DNA of 64,000 nucleotides from Pedobacter frigiditerrae (GTDB lineage: Bacteria; Bacteroidota; Bacteroidia; Sphingobacteriales; Sphingobacteriaceae), in contig NZ_SJSK01000004.1 in the NCBI RefSeq assembly GCF_004331645.1, positions 467,258-531,257 of the forward strand. The letters are read 5' to 3'. Below, one piece after another: positions 1-8,161 of the stretch. Under the pieces are notes generated by a model. The model searched no databases, was not told the origin of the DNA, and saw only the letters and a program-made list of their open reading frames with translations. Every line of letters starts with the position of its first letter. The first letter of the stretch is position 1. Made by a program: the position numbers and the translations under genes.

Positions 1-260
1 ATCTCCACCTATGTGAAGTGACAGAAGTTATTGAAGGAAAAAAAATAACTTACACTTGGCGATATGATAACTATCCAGGTAATTCAATTGTTACTTGGGA
101 ATTGTTTGACAAAGACGAACAAACTTTATTACAACTTACACATACTGGCCTAGATACACTTGCAGAAGGTGGGCCAGATTTTGCGAAAGCCAATTTTGTA
201 GAAGGCTGGACTTATTTTGTACATACTGCCTTAAAAGGATATTTAGAGCCCGAAGTTTAG
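1..260 (+). CDS. SRPBCC/AHSA1-domain protein, C-terminal part (5' truncated)
   Basis: The reading frame is open from the window edge (first full codon at base 3), so the GTG at 18 is internal and the true start lies outside. The visible 85 residues have the pattern of the C-terminal half of the AHSA1 (activator of Hsp90 ATPase homologue) branch of the SRPBCC fold: ITYTWRYDNYPG, then VTWELF, an LTHTGL strand, and the closing amphipathic helix with GWTYFVHTALKGYLE. Members bind small hydrophobic ligands; the ligand here is unknown. It opens a run of four small same-strand genes. Confidence 0.8.
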   Translation, partial: LHLCEVTEVIEGKKITYTWRYDNYPGNSIVTWELFDKDEQTLLQLTHTGLDTLAEGGPDFAKANFVEGWTYFVHTALKGYLEPEV

Positions 261-307
261 CATCATAAAAGAGTTTGCATTTTTTGAATTAAAGTTTAAT
301 TTTAAAA

Positions 308-856
308 ATGGAAAATTCTGAAATGACATCACCATTGCCACTACTAAGTTTTAAACCTGACGGTGAATTAGACATTAAACCTTCTACAACTTCATCAAAA
401 ACTGATTTTGATTTTTTTGAAGGAAAATGGAATCTTCATAACAAGAAACTAAAGACAAGGTTTAACAATTGTAATGAATGGGTGGAGTTTTTATCAACTC
501 AAGAAATGTACAAAATTCTAAACGGAATTGGCAATATAGACAATTTCTTGGTAGATTTTGATGGAGAAAAATTTGAAGGAATGACCGTTAGGCTTTTCAA
601 TCCAAAAACAAAATTATGGAGTATTTATTGGGCAGACTCTAACAATGGTATATTAGATCCGCCAGTTGTTGGTTCATTTGAGAGTAATGTTGGGCATTTT
701 TTTGCAAAGGATATTTTTGAGGGAAAAGAAATAATTATGGCATTTCGATGGGATGCAAGAGACCTGAACAATCCTATTTGGAGCCAAGCCTGTTCTTTAG
801 ATAAGGGAAATAACTGGGAATGGAATTGGTATATGTTTATGAGTAGAATTAATTAA
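308..856 (+). CDS. Lipocalin-like (DUF1579-type) hypothetical protein
   Basis: A soluble 182-residue protein with no signal peptide. From about residue 34 it carries FDFFEGKWNLHNKKL, an opening typical of DUF1579/lipocalin-like proteins (usually F-x-F/W-x-G-x-W), followed by alternating strands rich in Trp and Phe, for example LWSIYWADS and WEWNWYMFMSR at the end. These features suggest a small beta-barrel that could bind a hydrophobic ligand, but no catalytic residues are evident. It lies 48 bp after the SRPBCC gene and 6 bp before the DUF1801 gene, so it is probably co-transcribed. The function is unknown and the family match is by pattern only. Confidence 0.6.
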   Translation: MENSEMTSPLPLLSFKPDGELDIKPSTTSSKTDFDFFEGKWNLHNKKLKTRFNNCNEWVEFLSTQEMYKILNGIGNIDNFLVDFDGEKFEGMTVRLFNPKTKLWSIYWADSNNGILDPPVVGSFESNVGHFFAKDIFEGKEIIMAFRWDARDLNNPIWSQACSLDKGNNWEWNWYMFMSRIN

Positions 857-862
857 AGCTTT

Positions 863-1228
863 ATGGAAACAAGCAAAATAACAACCATTGATGAATATCT
901 AACTGGGTTTCCCACTCTTACAAGAGAATATTTAAACCAAGTTAGGGAAGCAATACAAACTGCAGCTCCTGAAGCTGAAGAATCAATTAGTTATGCAATG
1001 CCTGCCTTCAAATTAAAAGGGAAATCCTTAGTATATTTTGCAGGATATAAAGGTCACATTGGTTTTTATGCTACACCAACTGGACATAAAGCATTCGAAA
1101 AAGATTTGTCGGTCTATAAACAAGGTAAAGGCTCGGTTCAATTTCCGTTAGACAAACCAATGCCTTTAGATTTAATAGCTAGAATTACAAAATTTAGGGT
1201 TGAGGAAACATTAAAAAAGAAAAATTAG
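863..1228 (+). CDS. DUF1801-family protein
   Basis: A 121-residue cytoplasmic protein matching the DUF1801 (YdhG-like, frataxin-like fold) family. Seen are IDEYLTGFP near the N-terminus, the helix LNQVREAIQTAAPEAEESISYAMPAFK, the strand SLVYFAGYKGHIGFYATP, and the closing KGSVQFPLDKPMP segment with a C-terminal helix. Length is normal for the family. Family members have been linked to iron handling, but no metal ligand set can be assigned here. It starts 6 bp after the preceding stop and is followed 4 bp later by a GNAT gene, which indicates one transcript. Confidence 0.8.
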   Translation: METSKITTIDEYLTGFPTLTREYLNQVREAIQTAAPEAEESISYAMPAFKLKGKSLVYFAGYKGHIGFYATPTGHKAFEKDLSVYKQGKGSVQFPLDKPMPLDLIARITKFRVEETLKKKN

Positions 1229-1232
1229 ACTT

Positions 1233-1631
1233 ATGGAAATTAGCTATAAAACCGATGTCACACCATCAACTAGTCAAATAATCGAATTATATGAAAGTTC
1301 CGGTCTTCCTAGGCCAATACATGATGTAGAAAGAATAGCAGCAATGTACAAGAATTCAGATTTGATCGTAACTGCTTGGGATGGCGAAAATCTTGTAGGA
1401 GTTTCTAGGACAATTACAGATTGGGTATGGTCTAGTTATCTTGCAGACTTAGCGGTAAGTCCTAACTATAAAAAATCCGGAATTGGTAAAAAATTGATTG
1501 AAATAACCAGAGCAAAACTTGGTGAACAATCAATGGTTTTATTGCTTTCTGTTCCCACAGCGATGGAGTATTATCCAAAAGTAGGTTTTACAAAAGAAAA
1601 CAGGGGTTTCATCATTGAAAGAAGTAAATAA
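1233..1631 (+). CDS. GNAT-family N-acetyltransferase
   Basis: A 132-residue single-domain GNAT acetyltransferase. The acetyl-CoA motif A is clear: the strand YLADLAVSPNYKKSGIGKKLI has V-x-P then the Q/R-x-x-G-x-G/A loop in the form KSGIGK (about residues 80-86). It is followed by helix alpha-3 and the motif B segment with SVPTAMEYYPKVGF, the usual end of short cytoplasmic GNATs. The substrate amine cannot be inferred. It is the last gene of the small four-gene run, starting 4 bp after DUF1801. Confidence 0.85.
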   Translation: MEISYKTDVTPSTSQIIELYESSGLPRPIHDVERIAAMYKNSDLIVTAWDGENLVGVSRTITDWVWSSYLADLAVSPNYKKSGIGKKLIEITRAKLGEQSMVLLLSVPTAMEYYPKVGFTKENRGFIIERSK

Positions 1632-1707
1632 ATAGCAATATTTTTTTTTGAAAAGGTGAGAATAATGATTTGATATATTAAATTGGGTCAAAATTAACTC
1701 AGCTCTC

Positions 1708-2304
1708 ATGATTGTTTACGGAACATCCACTACTAAAATTGCGACAGAAACTATACCAGATAAATGCTTAAACTGTAGCAACCAATTTACTATACAATTA
1801 AACGTTTTTCAAAGATATGTACACCTGTTTTGGATTCCATTTCTTCCTGCCGGAAAAATTGGTATTTCACAGTGCACACATTGCCATGAGGTTTTAGAAC
1901 AAAGTAACTTCACTTATAACCTAACAGAAACTTATAAGAATGCTAAATCAAATTCTAAAACTCCAATTTGGATTTTTTCTGGCTTTTTAGTGGTAGCATT
2001 TATCATTGCTGGCGGAATGCTTTATAGCAAACAGGATGATGCAAAAAATGCTAAAATCATATTATCTCCACAAAAAAACGATGTCTATGAAATTAAATTA
2101 CCTAATCAAAGTTACACGCTTTACAAAGTTGAGAAGGTTGTTGGAGACAGCGTATTTTTAACGCCAAATAAATTTGAAACAAATCAAATAAGCGGATTAT
2201 CAGACTTAGAAGAAAAAGGCTATAGTGAAGAAGTTTTCTCCTTAGTTAGAAACGACTTAAAGGATATGCTCGAAAAAGGCAAAATTATGGATATCAATAG
2301 GTAA
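1708..2304 (+). CDS. Zinc-ribbon membrane protein, function unknown
   Basis: A 198-residue protein with two CxxC knuckles, CLNCSN (about residue 20) and CTHCHE (about residue 57), forming a probable N-terminal zinc ribbon. Between them lies an aromatic stretch YVHLFWIPFLPAGK, common in bacterial zinc-ribbon family proteins. One membrane helix follows at about residues 90-106 (WIFSGFLVVAFIIAGGML), and a hydrophilic C-terminal domain of about 90 residues. Topology would place the ribbon in the cytoplasm. Nothing around it (GNAT upstream, convergent pyrD downstream) suggests a role. Confidence 0.6.
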   Translation: MIVYGTSTTKIATETIPDKCLNCSNQFTIQLNVFQRYVHLFWIPFLPAGKIGISQCTHCHEVLEQSNFTYNLTETYKNAKSNSKTPIWIFSGFLVVAFIIAGGMLYSKQDDAKNAKIILSPQKNDVYEIKLPNQSYTLYKVEKVVGDSVFLTPNKFETNQISGLSDLEEKGYSEEVFSLVRNDLKDMLEKGKIMDINR

Positions 2305-2328
2305 TTGAGCTCCAGAAAGCCATTCAAA

Positions 2329-3360
2329 TTACTTAACCAATTCCTTACAAATCCTTTTTACCAAACCAGGTCCTTCATAAATAAAACCCGTATACAGTTG
2401 CACTAAAGCTGCACCAGCTTCAATTTTATCTTTCGCATCTTGCGGAGAATGAATACCTCCAACTCCAATAATTGGAAAAGATTGATTAGATTTTTCTGAT
2501 AGGTAACGAATAACTTCAGTAGAGCGTTGAGTTAATGGTTTTCCACTTAAACCACCCATCTCACTTTTCACTTTTTCGTCTGTATAAAGTCCGTTTCTAT
2601 CTATTGTAGTATTTGTTGCAATAACTCCAGCTATACCAGTTTCTTGAACAATTTCTACAATATCGTCTAATTGTTCGTTAGTTAAATCTGGTGCAATTTT
2701 TAATAGTATAGGACGAGAAATATCGTTTTTTAAATTGCGTTGTTGCAAAGTATTTAGCAATTCTTTTAAAGGTTCTTTTTCTTGTAAAGCTCTTAATCCT
2801 GGTGTGTTTGGAGAGCTTACATTGACCACAAAATAATCTACAACATCAAATAAGCGATCAAAACATTTAATGTAATCGCCAGTTGCATCTTCATTTGGCG
2901 TATTTTTATTTTTGCCAATATTACCACCAACCACAATGCTAGGGTCTTTGTCTTTCAGCAATCGCAAACGTTCTGCCATAACATCAACGCCTTTGTTATT
3001 AAAGCCCATTCTATTGATTATTGCACTATCGTCTTGCAACCTAAACATCCTAGGTTTATCATTACCAGGTTGTGGTAAAGGTGTTACCGTGCCTACTTCT
3101 ATAAAACCAAAACCAAGATTGCTTAAAGCCTCTACGTATTCGCCATTTTTATCGAATCCTGCAGCTAAACCAACCGGATTTTTAAATTTGATGCCAAAAA
3201 CTTCTCTTTCTAAACCTTTTAAATGAATATCATAACTACCTCTTAGAATGGTTTTACCTAAAGGGAAATAATCGTGAAACCATTTTAAACGTTTTACAAC
3301 AAAGTGATGAACATTTTCTGGGTCGAACTTGAAAAAAATAGGTTTGATGAGGCGATACAT
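2329..3360 (-). CDS. pyrD: Dihydroorotate dehydrogenase (quinone), class 2
   Basis: Catalyses oxidation of dihydroorotate to orotate with electrons passed to the quinone pool; fourth step of pyrimidine synthesis, peripheral on the inner membrane. I start it at the ATG at 3360 (343 residues, MYRLIKPIFFKFDPENVHH), because class 2 enzymes begin with this short amphipathic membrane-binding helix pair; an upstream ATG at 3429 would add 23 atypical residues. Visible motifs: NPVGLAAGFDKNGE (FMN loop), GFIEVGTVTP, RMGFNNKG, VVNVSSPNTPGLR with the catalytic serine typical of class 2, LLKIAPDL, TNTTIDR and IIGVGGIHS. All key residues appear intact. It converges with the zinc-ribbon gene. Confidence 0.96.
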   Translation of the reverse strand: MYRLIKPIFFKFDPENVHHFVVKRLKWFHDYFPLGKTILRGSYDIHLKGLEREVFGIKFKNPVGLAAGFDKNGEYVEALSNLGFGFIEVGTVTPLPQPGNDKPRMFRLQDDSAIINRMGFNNKGVDVMAERLRLLKDKDPSIVVGGNIGKNKNTPNEDATGDYIKCFDRLFDVVDYFVVNVSSPNTPGLRALQEKEPLKELLNTLQQRNLKNDISRPILLKIAPDLTNEQLDDIVEIVQETGIAGVIATNTTIDRNGLYTDEKVKSEMGGLSGKPLTQRSTEVIRYLSEKSNQSFPIIGVGGIHSPQDAKDKIEAGAALVQLYTGFIYEGPGLVKRICKELVK

Positions 3361-3521
3361 ACTGCGAAGATACTTAAGAAGATGGGAAATGTAAAATGGA
3401 AGAGGGAAAAGGGGAAAATTTAGAATCAATATTGTTGAATTGCTTTATTGTTTGGGCAAATCGCAATACACACATCTCAATCACATCTTCCAACTTACCT
3501 CTTCAATTTAACATTTCTTCA

Positions 3522-4172
3522 TTAGTATGCTGCCGTAAATTGCTCTTGGTGATGTGCTTTATTTTCCAATTCATCTGCTATTACGATTGCCAAATCTTCT
3601 ACCGATAAAATAGAACGACCTTCTTCATTAAATACAGGACTTGTTTTACCTAAGCGATATTTACCTGTGCGACCAATAGTAATTCCTGGGTGCATTTCTA
3701 TCGCTGGACTAAAAAACAACCAGTCTAATTCTGTTTCTTGTTTAAGCGTGTTAAAATAATCCCTTACTGCTGATGCACCTGGATAAATTTCTGCCGGGAA
3801 TTGAGGTGCATCAACCAGTTGGTTACCATCAATTTCCAAAGTTCCTGCCCCACCTATAAAGATATAACGTTTTACTCCAGACAATTTTACTGCCTCCTGA
3901 ATTGCTGTTGCCCCTGTGATGGTGTCATTATAAAGATTTGGGTTTGTCCACCCTGCATTAAAAGCGCTAACCACAGCATCAGCACCTTTTAATGCGGCAG
4001 CTAATTGCTCCTTATCTAAAACATCAACTGCTACTTTGGTTAGTTTTTCATCAGTGCTTTCAATTTTATCCAAGTTGCGGGCAATGGCAATTACTTCGTT
4101 TCCACGACTTAATAATTCGTTAAAAATGGCTGTTCCCACAAACCCTGTGGCGCCTAAAATTGCTACTTTCAT
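3522..4172 (-). CDS. NAD(P)-binding Rossmann oxidoreductase (YwnB-like)
   Basis: A 216-residue atypical short-chain dehydrogenase/NAD(P)H-binding protein. The N-terminus has the dinucleotide motif GATGFVG (residues 7-13) after a short beta strand, and AIARN follows in the second strand. ADAVVSAFNAGW and YIFIGGAGTLEI match the YwnB/NmrA-like subgroup, which lacks the classical YxxxK catalytic pair and often serves redox or repair roles. The Rrf2 regulator gene lies 53 bp upstream on the same strand, and a copy of its probable operator sits 18 bp before the ATG. A regulator-oxidoreductase pairing of this kind (ywnA-ywnB) is known in Bacillus, so the link is likely functional; the substrate is unknown. 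Confidence 0.85.
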   Translation of the reverse strand: MKVAILGATGFVGTAIFNELLSRGNEVIAIARNLDKIESTDEKLTKVAVDVLDKEQLAAALKGADAVVSAFNAGWTNPNLYNDTITGATAIQEAVKLSGVKRYIFIGGAGTLEIDGNQLVDAPQFPAEIYPGASAVRDYFNTLKQETELDWLFFSPAIEMHPGITIGRTGKYRLGKTSPVFNEEGRSILSVEDLAIVIADELENKAHHQEQFTAAY

Positions 4173-4189
4173 ATTATTTATTTTTATAT

Positions 4190-4208
4190 TGTAATTAATT
4201 TTATTACA
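4190..4208 (-). promoter_or_regulatory. Probable Rrf2 operator before the oxidoreductase gene
   Basis: Inverted repeat TGTAAT-N7-ATTACA lying 18 bp upstream of the oxidoreductase ATG at 4172. The same half-sites with the same 7-bp spacer recur upstream of the adjacent Rrf2 regulator gene (4638-4658). Sharing between these two promoters is what suggests an operator. Binding by the regulator is inference. Confidence 0.6.
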
Positions 4209-4225
4209 GTTTAGCGTAAAAAATT

Positions 4226-4636
4226 TTACTTGAATTTTTGACTAAAATCTGCCAAGCTTTGTTTGCTCAACTGTTCAATCAACACTAATTCTGTATCGTT
4301 ATATAAATTATTTAAATGTTCATTAATGTCTTTTCCAACAGGACATTTTGGATTTGGTGTGTTTTTTTGATGGCCTAAAAGTGATAGCTGTCTAACACTT
4401 TGGTAAACTTCGCCCAGGCTAATTTCCTTTGCAGATTTAGCTAAAGATGAACCCCCATTTTTACCTTCTTTGCTTTCTACAAATCCGTGGTTACGTAAGC
4501 TACTTAATTCTTTACGCACCATTGCCGGATTGATATTAATGCTTCCAGCTAAATACTCAGAAGACAACAATTCATCCTTCGCTTTATCAAGCAAGGTTAA
4601 AATATGCAGAGCAATGGCAAATCTTCCGTTGTTCAT
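4226..4636 (-). CDS. Rrf2-family transcriptional regulator (YwnA-like)
   Basis: A 136-residue winged-helix regulator. The start is taken at the ATG at 4636 (MNNGRFAIALHILTLL), which matches the usual Rrf2 opening; the longer frame to 4675 runs through the operator. The helix-turn-helix region SSEYLAGSININPAMVRKELSSLRNHGFVESKEGKNGG (residues about 24-60, shown here in part by SINPAMV-type recognition helix) is clear. Unlike IscR/NsrR, which use three cysteines for an iron-sulfur cluster, this protein has a single cysteine in PNPKCPVGK (about residue 99), the arrangement of the YwnA/CymR-like thiol or non-cluster group. A palindrome directly upstream suggests autoregulation, and an identical one precedes the neighbouring oxidoreductase. 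Confidence 0.9.
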   Translation of the reverse strand: MNNGRFAIALHILTLLDKAKDELLSSEYLAGSININPAMVRKELSSLRNHGFVESKEGKNGGSSLAKSAKEISLGEVYQSVRQLSLLGHQKNTPNPKCPVGKDINEHLNNLYNDTELVLIEQLSKQSLADFSQKFK

Positions 4637-4637
4637 T

Positions 4638-4658
4638 CTGTAATTATTTTTATTACAG
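4638..4658 (-). promoter_or_regulatory. Probable Rrf2 operator before the regulator gene
   Basis: Inverted repeat CTGTAAT-N7-ATTACAG, two bases upstream of the regulator ATG at 4636. It matches the element at 4190-4208 in half-site sequence and spacer length. Its position would let the bound regulator block its own transcription. Function is inferred from the duplication. Confidence 0.65.
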
Positions 4659-4767
4659 TACAAAGGTATAAACAAAATTTATAAATCCAAATTCAAATGG
4701 AAGATATATTAATCCATTTTCCATCTTACTTCTTCCATTTTACATAATTAGTAGTTGCAAAAGCCGT

Positions 4768-4823
4768 TGTTAAATAAACCCTGTTGTAGCAAAAATCCCC
4801 CGATCCTTTTCGGGGATCCCAGC
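4768..4823. repeat. Dispersed intergenic repeat copy (TAAACC-type)
   Basis: Contains GTTAAATAAACCCTGTTG followed by a hairpin built from ATCCCC and GGGGAT. The word TAAACCnGATTG or its reverse complement recurs in gaps near 9847, 24997, 48548 and 60947. It is a degenerate dispersed repeat of unknown role in the gap between the regulator and the ABC-F gene. Confidence 0.4.
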
Positions 4824-4879
4824 AAAAAACGCGACTGATTTTGCCACTAATTACTGCCTTTCATTTTCAAAAAATAGAA

Positions 4880-4910
4880 TTGAAAACAGGCTTAAAAAAT
4901 CGTATTTTTG
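4880..4910 (+). promoter_or_regulatory. Promoter of the ABC-F gene
   Basis: A TTG at 4880 and TATTTTTG at 4903-4910 are separated by about 20 bp, matching the Bacteroidota -33 TTTG / -7 TAnnTTTG consensus. The -7 box ends 7 bases before the ATG at 4918, predicting a very short leader. Confidence 0.65.
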
Positions 4911-4917
4911 CAACGAA

Positions 4918-6828
4918 ATGATTTCTATAAACGACTTAACCTTCCTAATTGGCTCTAGAGCCTTATACGACGAAGCAAACTGGCACATTAAACCAGGCGA
5001 CAGAGTTGGACTAATCGGCGCTAATGGTACCGGTAAGTCTACTTTACTTAAAATTATCGTTGGCGAATACGCTCCGTCTTCTGGCAGCATTTCGATGGCA
5101 AAAGATTTAAAAATTGGCTATTTAAACCAAGACTTACTTTCATACGAATCTCACCATACCATTTTACATGTAGCAATGGAGGCTTTTGAACGCCAAAACC
5201 AGCTACACGATGAAATTGAAGAGCTATTAAAACAGATTGAAACTGACTACAGTGAGGATGTTTTATACAAATTAAGCGACAAACAACAAGAATTTGAGGC
5301 ATTGGATGGATATAACATCGAATACCGAGCAAATGAGATTTTAGCAGGTTTAGGTTTTAGTACTGAAGACCAACACCGTCCGCTAAACACCTTCTCTGGA
5401 GGTTGGAGAATGCGTGTAATGTTGGCTAAAATCCTATTACAAACTCCAGATATTTTATTACTGGATGAGCCTACCAACCATATGGATTTACCATCGATTA
5501 AATGGCTGGAAAACTATTTAGGAGGTTTTGAAGGTGCTATTGTAATTGTTTCTCACGATAGGTATTTCTTAGATAAAATTGTTCGTAAGACAGTAGAATC
5601 TAGAAAAGGAAAGCTGACTGTTTATGCAGGAAATTATTCATTCTATGTGGAAGAGAAATCTTTACGTGGCGAAATTCAAAAGGGAGAATTTAAAAATCAG
5701 CAAGCAAAAATTAAGCAAGAAGAAAAATTAATTGAGCGTTTTAAAGCTAAGGCGAGTAAAGCTAAAATGGCGCAAAGCAGGATGAAAGCTTTGGATAAAA
5801 TGGAGCGTGTGGAAGATGTTGATGATGATAATCCGACTGTAAACTTTAGCTTCAAATTCTCTAAACCCAGTGGCAGACACGTAATTAAGGTTGAGAATGC
5901 GACAAAAGCATATCCAAATATTGAAATTTTAGAAGATGCCGACGGCTTAATTGAAAAAGGCGATAAAATTGCTCTAATTGGAGCCAACGGTAAAGGTAAA
6001 TCTACCTTGTTAAGAATGATTGCCGGAGCCGAAGGTTTTACTGGAAAAATTGAAACTGGTCATAATGTAACAACTACTTTCTTTGCACAGCACCAATTAG
6101 AATCATTGCATTTAGAAAATACCATTTTAGAAGAATTACAAGCATTTGCACCTAAACATACAGATACAGAATTACGTTCTATTTTAGGATGTTTCTTGTT
6201 TACTGGCGACGATGTTTTCAAGAAAATCAAAGTGTTATCTGGAGGTGAAAAATCGAGGGTTGCTTTGGCGAAATCATTAACTACAGATTCGAACTTCTTA
6301 ATCCTGGATGAGCCAACAAATCACTTGGATATTCAATCGGTGAACATCTTAATTCAGGCTTTACAACAATATGAAGGAACATTTATCTCTGTTTCTCACG
6401 ATAGATATTTCTTGGATAATGTGGCCAACAAAATCTGGTTTATTGAGGAAGAAAAAATTAAGGAATATCCGGGAACCTATGCAGAATATGAAGAATGGAA
6501 TAGTAAAAGGGTAATTCCTACACCAAAACCAATTCCGGTTAAGCCAACTACAGAAGAAAAGAAAAAACCTGTTGAACAGGCTCCTGCAAATGCACAACAG
6601 CAACTAAAAAAATTAAACGACAAATTGAAAAGAACTGAAGATGAAATTGCAGCTTTTGAATTGAGCGTTAAACTAGTGGAAGCTGAATTAGCAAGGGAAG
6701 AAGTATTTTCTAATCAACATAAATTAGATGAAGCCAACAAAAGGTATTTAGCTGAAAAAGCTTTATTAGACCACGCTCAAAAAACTTGGGAAGAATTGGC
6801 TTCTGAGATTATGGAGTTAGAGGCATAA
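4918..6828 (+). CDS. ABC-F family ATP-binding protein
   Basis: A 636-residue soluble protein with two ABC ATPase domains and no membrane segment, as in ABC-F proteins that act on the ribosome. Domain 1 has Walker A GANGTGKST (34-42), signature TFSGGWRMR (about 158) and Walker B LLLDEPTNHMD (about 180). Domain 2 has GANGKGKST (about 355), LSGGEKSRVALA (about 442) and LILDEPTNHLD. The basic, helical linker (KAKASKAKMAQSRMKALDKME) and a C-terminal coiled coil (about 555-635) fit the YdiF/Uup-like branch. It is a housekeeping translation factor type rather than a clear resistance type. Its stop codon overlaps the start of the next gene by one base, so the two are translationally coupled. Confidence 0.93.
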   Translation: MISINDLTFLIGSRALYDEANWHIKPGDRVGLIGANGTGKSTLLKIIVGEYAPSSGSISMAKDLKIGYLNQDLLSYESHHTILHVAMEAFERQNQLHDEIEELLKQIETDYSEDVLYKLSDKQQEFEALDGYNIEYRANEILAGLGFSTEDQHRPLNTFSGGWRMRVMLAKILLQTPDILLLDEPTNHMDLPSIKWLENYLGGFEGAIVIVSHDRYFLDKIVRKTVESRKGKLTVYAGNYSFYVEEKSLRGEIQKGEFKNQQAKIKQEEKLIERFKAKASKAKMAQSRMKALDKMERVEDVDDDNPTVNFSFKFSKPSGRHVIKVENATKAYPNIEILEDADGLIEKGDKIALIGANGKGKSTLLRMIAGAEGFTGKIETGHNVTTTFFAQHQLESLHLENTILEELQAFAPKHTDTELRSILGCFLFTGDDVFKKIKVLSGGEKSRVALAKSLTTDSNFLILDEPTNHLDIQSVNILIQALQQYEGTFISVSHDRYFLDNVANKIWFIEEEKIKEYPGTYAEYEEWNSKRVIPTPKPIPVKPTTEEKKKPVEQAPANAQQQLKKLNDKLKRTEDEIAAFELSVKLVEAELAREEVFSNQHKLDEANKRYLAEKALLDHAQKTWEELASEIMELEA

Positions 6829-8081
6829 TGAAAAAATTAGGGTTGATACTTTTTCTTGTTGCGTTCTTCTTAAACGTAAATGCACAAATAGTGTATGACA
6901 ATAAAGTGTATCAACCTTACATTAAAACGGTTGAATGCTATAATACTAAAAAGGAGCAATCATTCCCTATCATCATTTTACGAGGTAGCGAAACCATTAC
7001 TTTTGCTTTTGATGATTTAAAAGGTGGCAATAAAAACTACAATTACACCATTGAACATTGTACCTACGATTGGAAACCTTCTCGTATTAATAAATTAGAT
7101 TACTTAGAAGGATTAAGTGAGGATATTATCTTTAATTACAAATTTTCTTTTAATACGCTTCAAAAATTTACGCATTACTCATTGGTTTTTCCTAACGACC
7201 AGATTAAACCAAAAATTGCCGGCAACTATTTACTAAAGGTATACGAAAATAATGATCCTCAAAAACTTATTGTAACACAACGCTTTTATGTCGTAAATAA
7301 CACTGTAAATGTTGGCGCAGAGGTTTTACCAAGTAGTTCTGTTGAGTACAGGTTTACAAAGCAAAAGGTAAACTTCTCTATATTTTACCAAACTTTAATT
7401 CAAAATCCTTCTACTGATATTAAAGCAGTAGTTATGCAAAATGGAATTCCAGAAACAGCTATTACTAATACCAAACCTACTTTTGTTAGGCAAAATACCT
7501 TAACCTATAACGAGATTAACGGTAATGAATTTTGGGCTGGCAATGAGTTTAGAAAATTCGATTTCAGGAATTTTAGGTTCAAGGCAGAACACGTTCAAGA
7601 TTTTTATAGAGACACCGCTAACCAAATAGTTCTATTTACAGATTTACCCAACGGGACTGCCAAATACAGCACCCAATTTGATGAAAACGGAAATTTCTTT
7701 ATCCGCAATCAAGATGGAAGAGATAACATTACAGATAGCGATTATGCTAATATTTTATTTACTTTAAATGCTACACCACCAACACCAAAAGGTAATGCTT
7801 ATGTTGTTGGTCGTTTTAATAATTACATTTTAAACGACGAAAATAAATTAAGCTACGAGCCGAGCAGAAAACGTTTTTATGGTAATTTAAAGTTAAAACA
7901 AGGCTTGTACGACTTTAAATATGTTTGGCTAGATGAGAATGGAAACTTTGACGATAAAGTTTTCGAAGGCTCATTTTTTGAAACAAATAACAGCTATCAA
8001 ATATTGGTTTATTACCGTAAACCCGGTAGTCGATGGGACGAATTGGTTGGGTTTAATAGTGTTAATTCGATTAAAAGGTAA
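6828..8081 (+). CDS. DUF5103 / type IX secretion plug-domain protein
   Basis: A 417-residue exported protein with a signal peptide ending NVNAQ (cleavage about residue 19). The sequence matches the DUF5103 family of Bacteroidota, described as a type IX secretion plug domain: an N-terminal beta domain with ITFAFDDLKGGNKNYNYTIEHCTYDW, YLEGLSEDIIFNYKFSFNT, a middle FRNFRFKAEHVQDFYRD region and a C-terminal early-set domain (GNAYVVGRFNNYILNDENKL, LKQGLYDFKYVWLDENG). Members associate with the SprA translocon or its substrates. It starts within the ABC-F stop codon (TAATG). No other type IX gene is in the window. Confidence 0.85.
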   Translation: MKKLGLILFLVAFFLNVNAQIVYDNKVYQPYIKTVECYNTKKEQSFPIIILRGSETITFAFDDLKGGNKNYNYTIEHCTYDWKPSRINKLDYLEGLSEDIIFNYKFSFNTLQKFTHYSLVFPNDQIKPKIAGNYLLKVYENNDPQKLIVTQRFYVVNNTVNVGAEVLPSSSVEYRFTKQKVNFSIFYQTLIQNPSTDIKAVVMQNGIPETAITNTKPTFVRQNTLTYNEINGNEFWAGNEFRKFDFRNFRFKAEHVQDFYRDTANQIVLFTDLPNGTAKYSTQFDENGNFFIRNQDGRDNITDSDYANILFTLNATPPTPKGNAYVVGRFNNYILNDENKLSYEPSRKRFYGNLKLKQGLYDFKYVWLDENGNFDDKVFEGSFFETNNSYQILVYYRKPGSRWDELVGFNSVNSIKR

Positions 8082-8161
8082 TTTGTTCATTAATCTAGGC
8101 ATATAAAAGCTATGTTCACTATTGAACTTTTCCATTCCCAATGAACAAATGAACTATTAAA

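Noticed and set aside
1..2304. The small-gene cluster (SRPBCC, DUF1801, GNAT) as a mobile island.
   Set aside because: Base composition looks like the neighbours by eye and no integrase, repeats or tRNA border is visible.
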